Shown here in pieces: positions 63,550 to 64,000 of a DNA stretch of 64,000 bases (the first letter of the stretch is position 1; each line of letters starts with the position of its first letter). The notes below the pieces were generated by a model. The model ran no database searches and was not told the origin of the DNA. It was given only the letters and a program-made list of their open reading frames with translations. This DNA is from Onthophagus taurus. Lineage: Eukaryota > Arthropoda > Insecta > Coleoptera > Scarabaeidae. The stretch lies in the NCBI RefSeq assembly GCF_036711975.1, contig NC_091972.1, forward strand, positions 39,065,001-39,129,000. Direction: 5' to 3'. Made by a program: the position numbers and the translations under genes.

Positions 63550-64000
63550 ATGCTAACATTTCTTCTCGTTTTAATTTCATTTCAACAAATTACTTGTAAA
63601 AATATTTTATATGTTGATTTGGTTCCATCACCAAGCCATCATGGATGGAATGAAGTTCTAATTGAAGGCTTATTAAGTAGAAACCATAATGTTACAATGA
63701 TTGGATATTATGATTCAAAAATAAAACATCCCAATTATGAAGTTTTACAAATCGATAGTAAGTTAAGATAAATTAAAAATTATGTTAAATTTAAACACTT
63801 CTTTTTGTGTATAGTTAAACCATTTACTCACAGTGTTGATGCAGCATTCCAACAAATGTCAGCTTCTGGTTCTGCAAGTATAAAAGGAACATTAGGTTTA
63901 GCAGCATATGTAGAAAATAGCTGTAAATATTGTTTAAAAACCCAGCAATTTAAGCAGCTTTTAGATTATCCCAAAGATTTATTTGATATGATAATTTTCG
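63550..64000 (+). CDS. UDP-glycosyltransferase UGT-F, cut by window end
   Basis: Exon 1 63550-63757 (208 bp) ends GATA|GTAAGT. Exon 2 starts at 63815 (TTAAACCATTTACTC) after a 57-bp intron and is open to the window edge. Protein: signal peptide, YVDLVPSPSHHGWNEVLIEG, YEVLQIDI-KPFTHSVDA, SGSASIKGTLGLAAYVENSC, DYPKDLFDMIIF. Close to UGT-D/E (PSHHGWNE group). The first-exon end has A where others have G, making the junction codon Ile. Third member of the right-hand subgroup; completeness unknown. Confidence 0.9.

Overview
This is an AT-rich eukaryotic nuclear segment, almost certainly from an insect and most likely a beetle. The evidence is a cluster of insect-type UDP-glycosyltransferase (UGT) genes with short GT..AG introns, plus the density and kinds of transposable elements (mariner/Tc1, hAT, Jockey/CR1-like, RTE-like and LOA-like non-LTR elements, Penelope, Ty3/gypsy, foldback elements). 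No rRNA, tRNA, CRISPR or prokaryotic operon is visible. The beetle assignment is inference.

Host genes. Five complete UGT genes, one window-truncated UGT and one orphan UGT first exon form the backbone. UGT-A (8971-14591, minus), UGT-B (24776-26380, minus) and the orphan exon 1 (33678-33885, minus) face left. UGT-C (34176-35805), UGT-D (44615-46297), UGT-E (51426-53108) and UGT-F (63550 to the window edge) face right. The orphan exon and UGT-C are head to head, 290 bp apart. Every first exon that can be measured is exactly 208 bp and ends in phase 1. The downstream introns differ from gene to gene, so the cluster has a mosaic of intron loss or gain. UGT-D and UGT-E lie in a tandem segmental duplication (about 44145-50785 and 50932-55412). 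Products should be ER-membrane glycosyltransferases that conjugate small lipophilic compounds (plant toxins, pigments, hormones, insecticides).

Repeat landscape. 0-8 kb: decayed RT and mariner fragments, a two-ended small element with a conserved mini-ORF, and a 2.8 kb foldback element with 162-bp tandem repeats, a 9-bp target duplication and an Ulp1-protease/PHD-finger gene remnant. 9-13 kb: the last intron of UGT-A, filled with RTE, DDE and hAT fragments and a dimeric 182-bp satellite. 16-25 kb: second copy of the mini-ORF element, a mariner-type element with about 540-bp terminal inverted repeats (TIRs) split by a non-LTR insertion, a decayed multi-copy ORF, and a 2.5 kb TIR element with a broken transposase-like gene. 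27-33 kb: GC-rich Tc1 element between direct repeats, a Penelope-like element, a clean non-autonomous hAT with an 8-bp TSD, and a 190-bp tandem array. 36-40 kb: an inverted-repeat element with a ubiquitin-specific-protease-like remnant, into which a LOA-like retrotransposon inserted. 40-56 kb: MITE, RT fragments, degenerate satellite, and the duplicated UGT/RTE units with a later non-LTR insertion. 56-63 kb: MADF fragment, 21-bp minisatellite, and a gypsy element with both LTRs carrying a TTAA-target DNA transposon that encodes an unfamiliar transposase-like protein.

The most interesting signals are the two foldback or inverted-repeat elements that each carry a ubiquitin/SUMO-protease remnant, the TTAA element with a non-piggyBac protein, the orphan or alternative UGT first exon, and the conserved two-segment mini-membrane protein in the 4.1/16.4 kb repeat pair. 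All calls come from reading the sequence; no database search was run.
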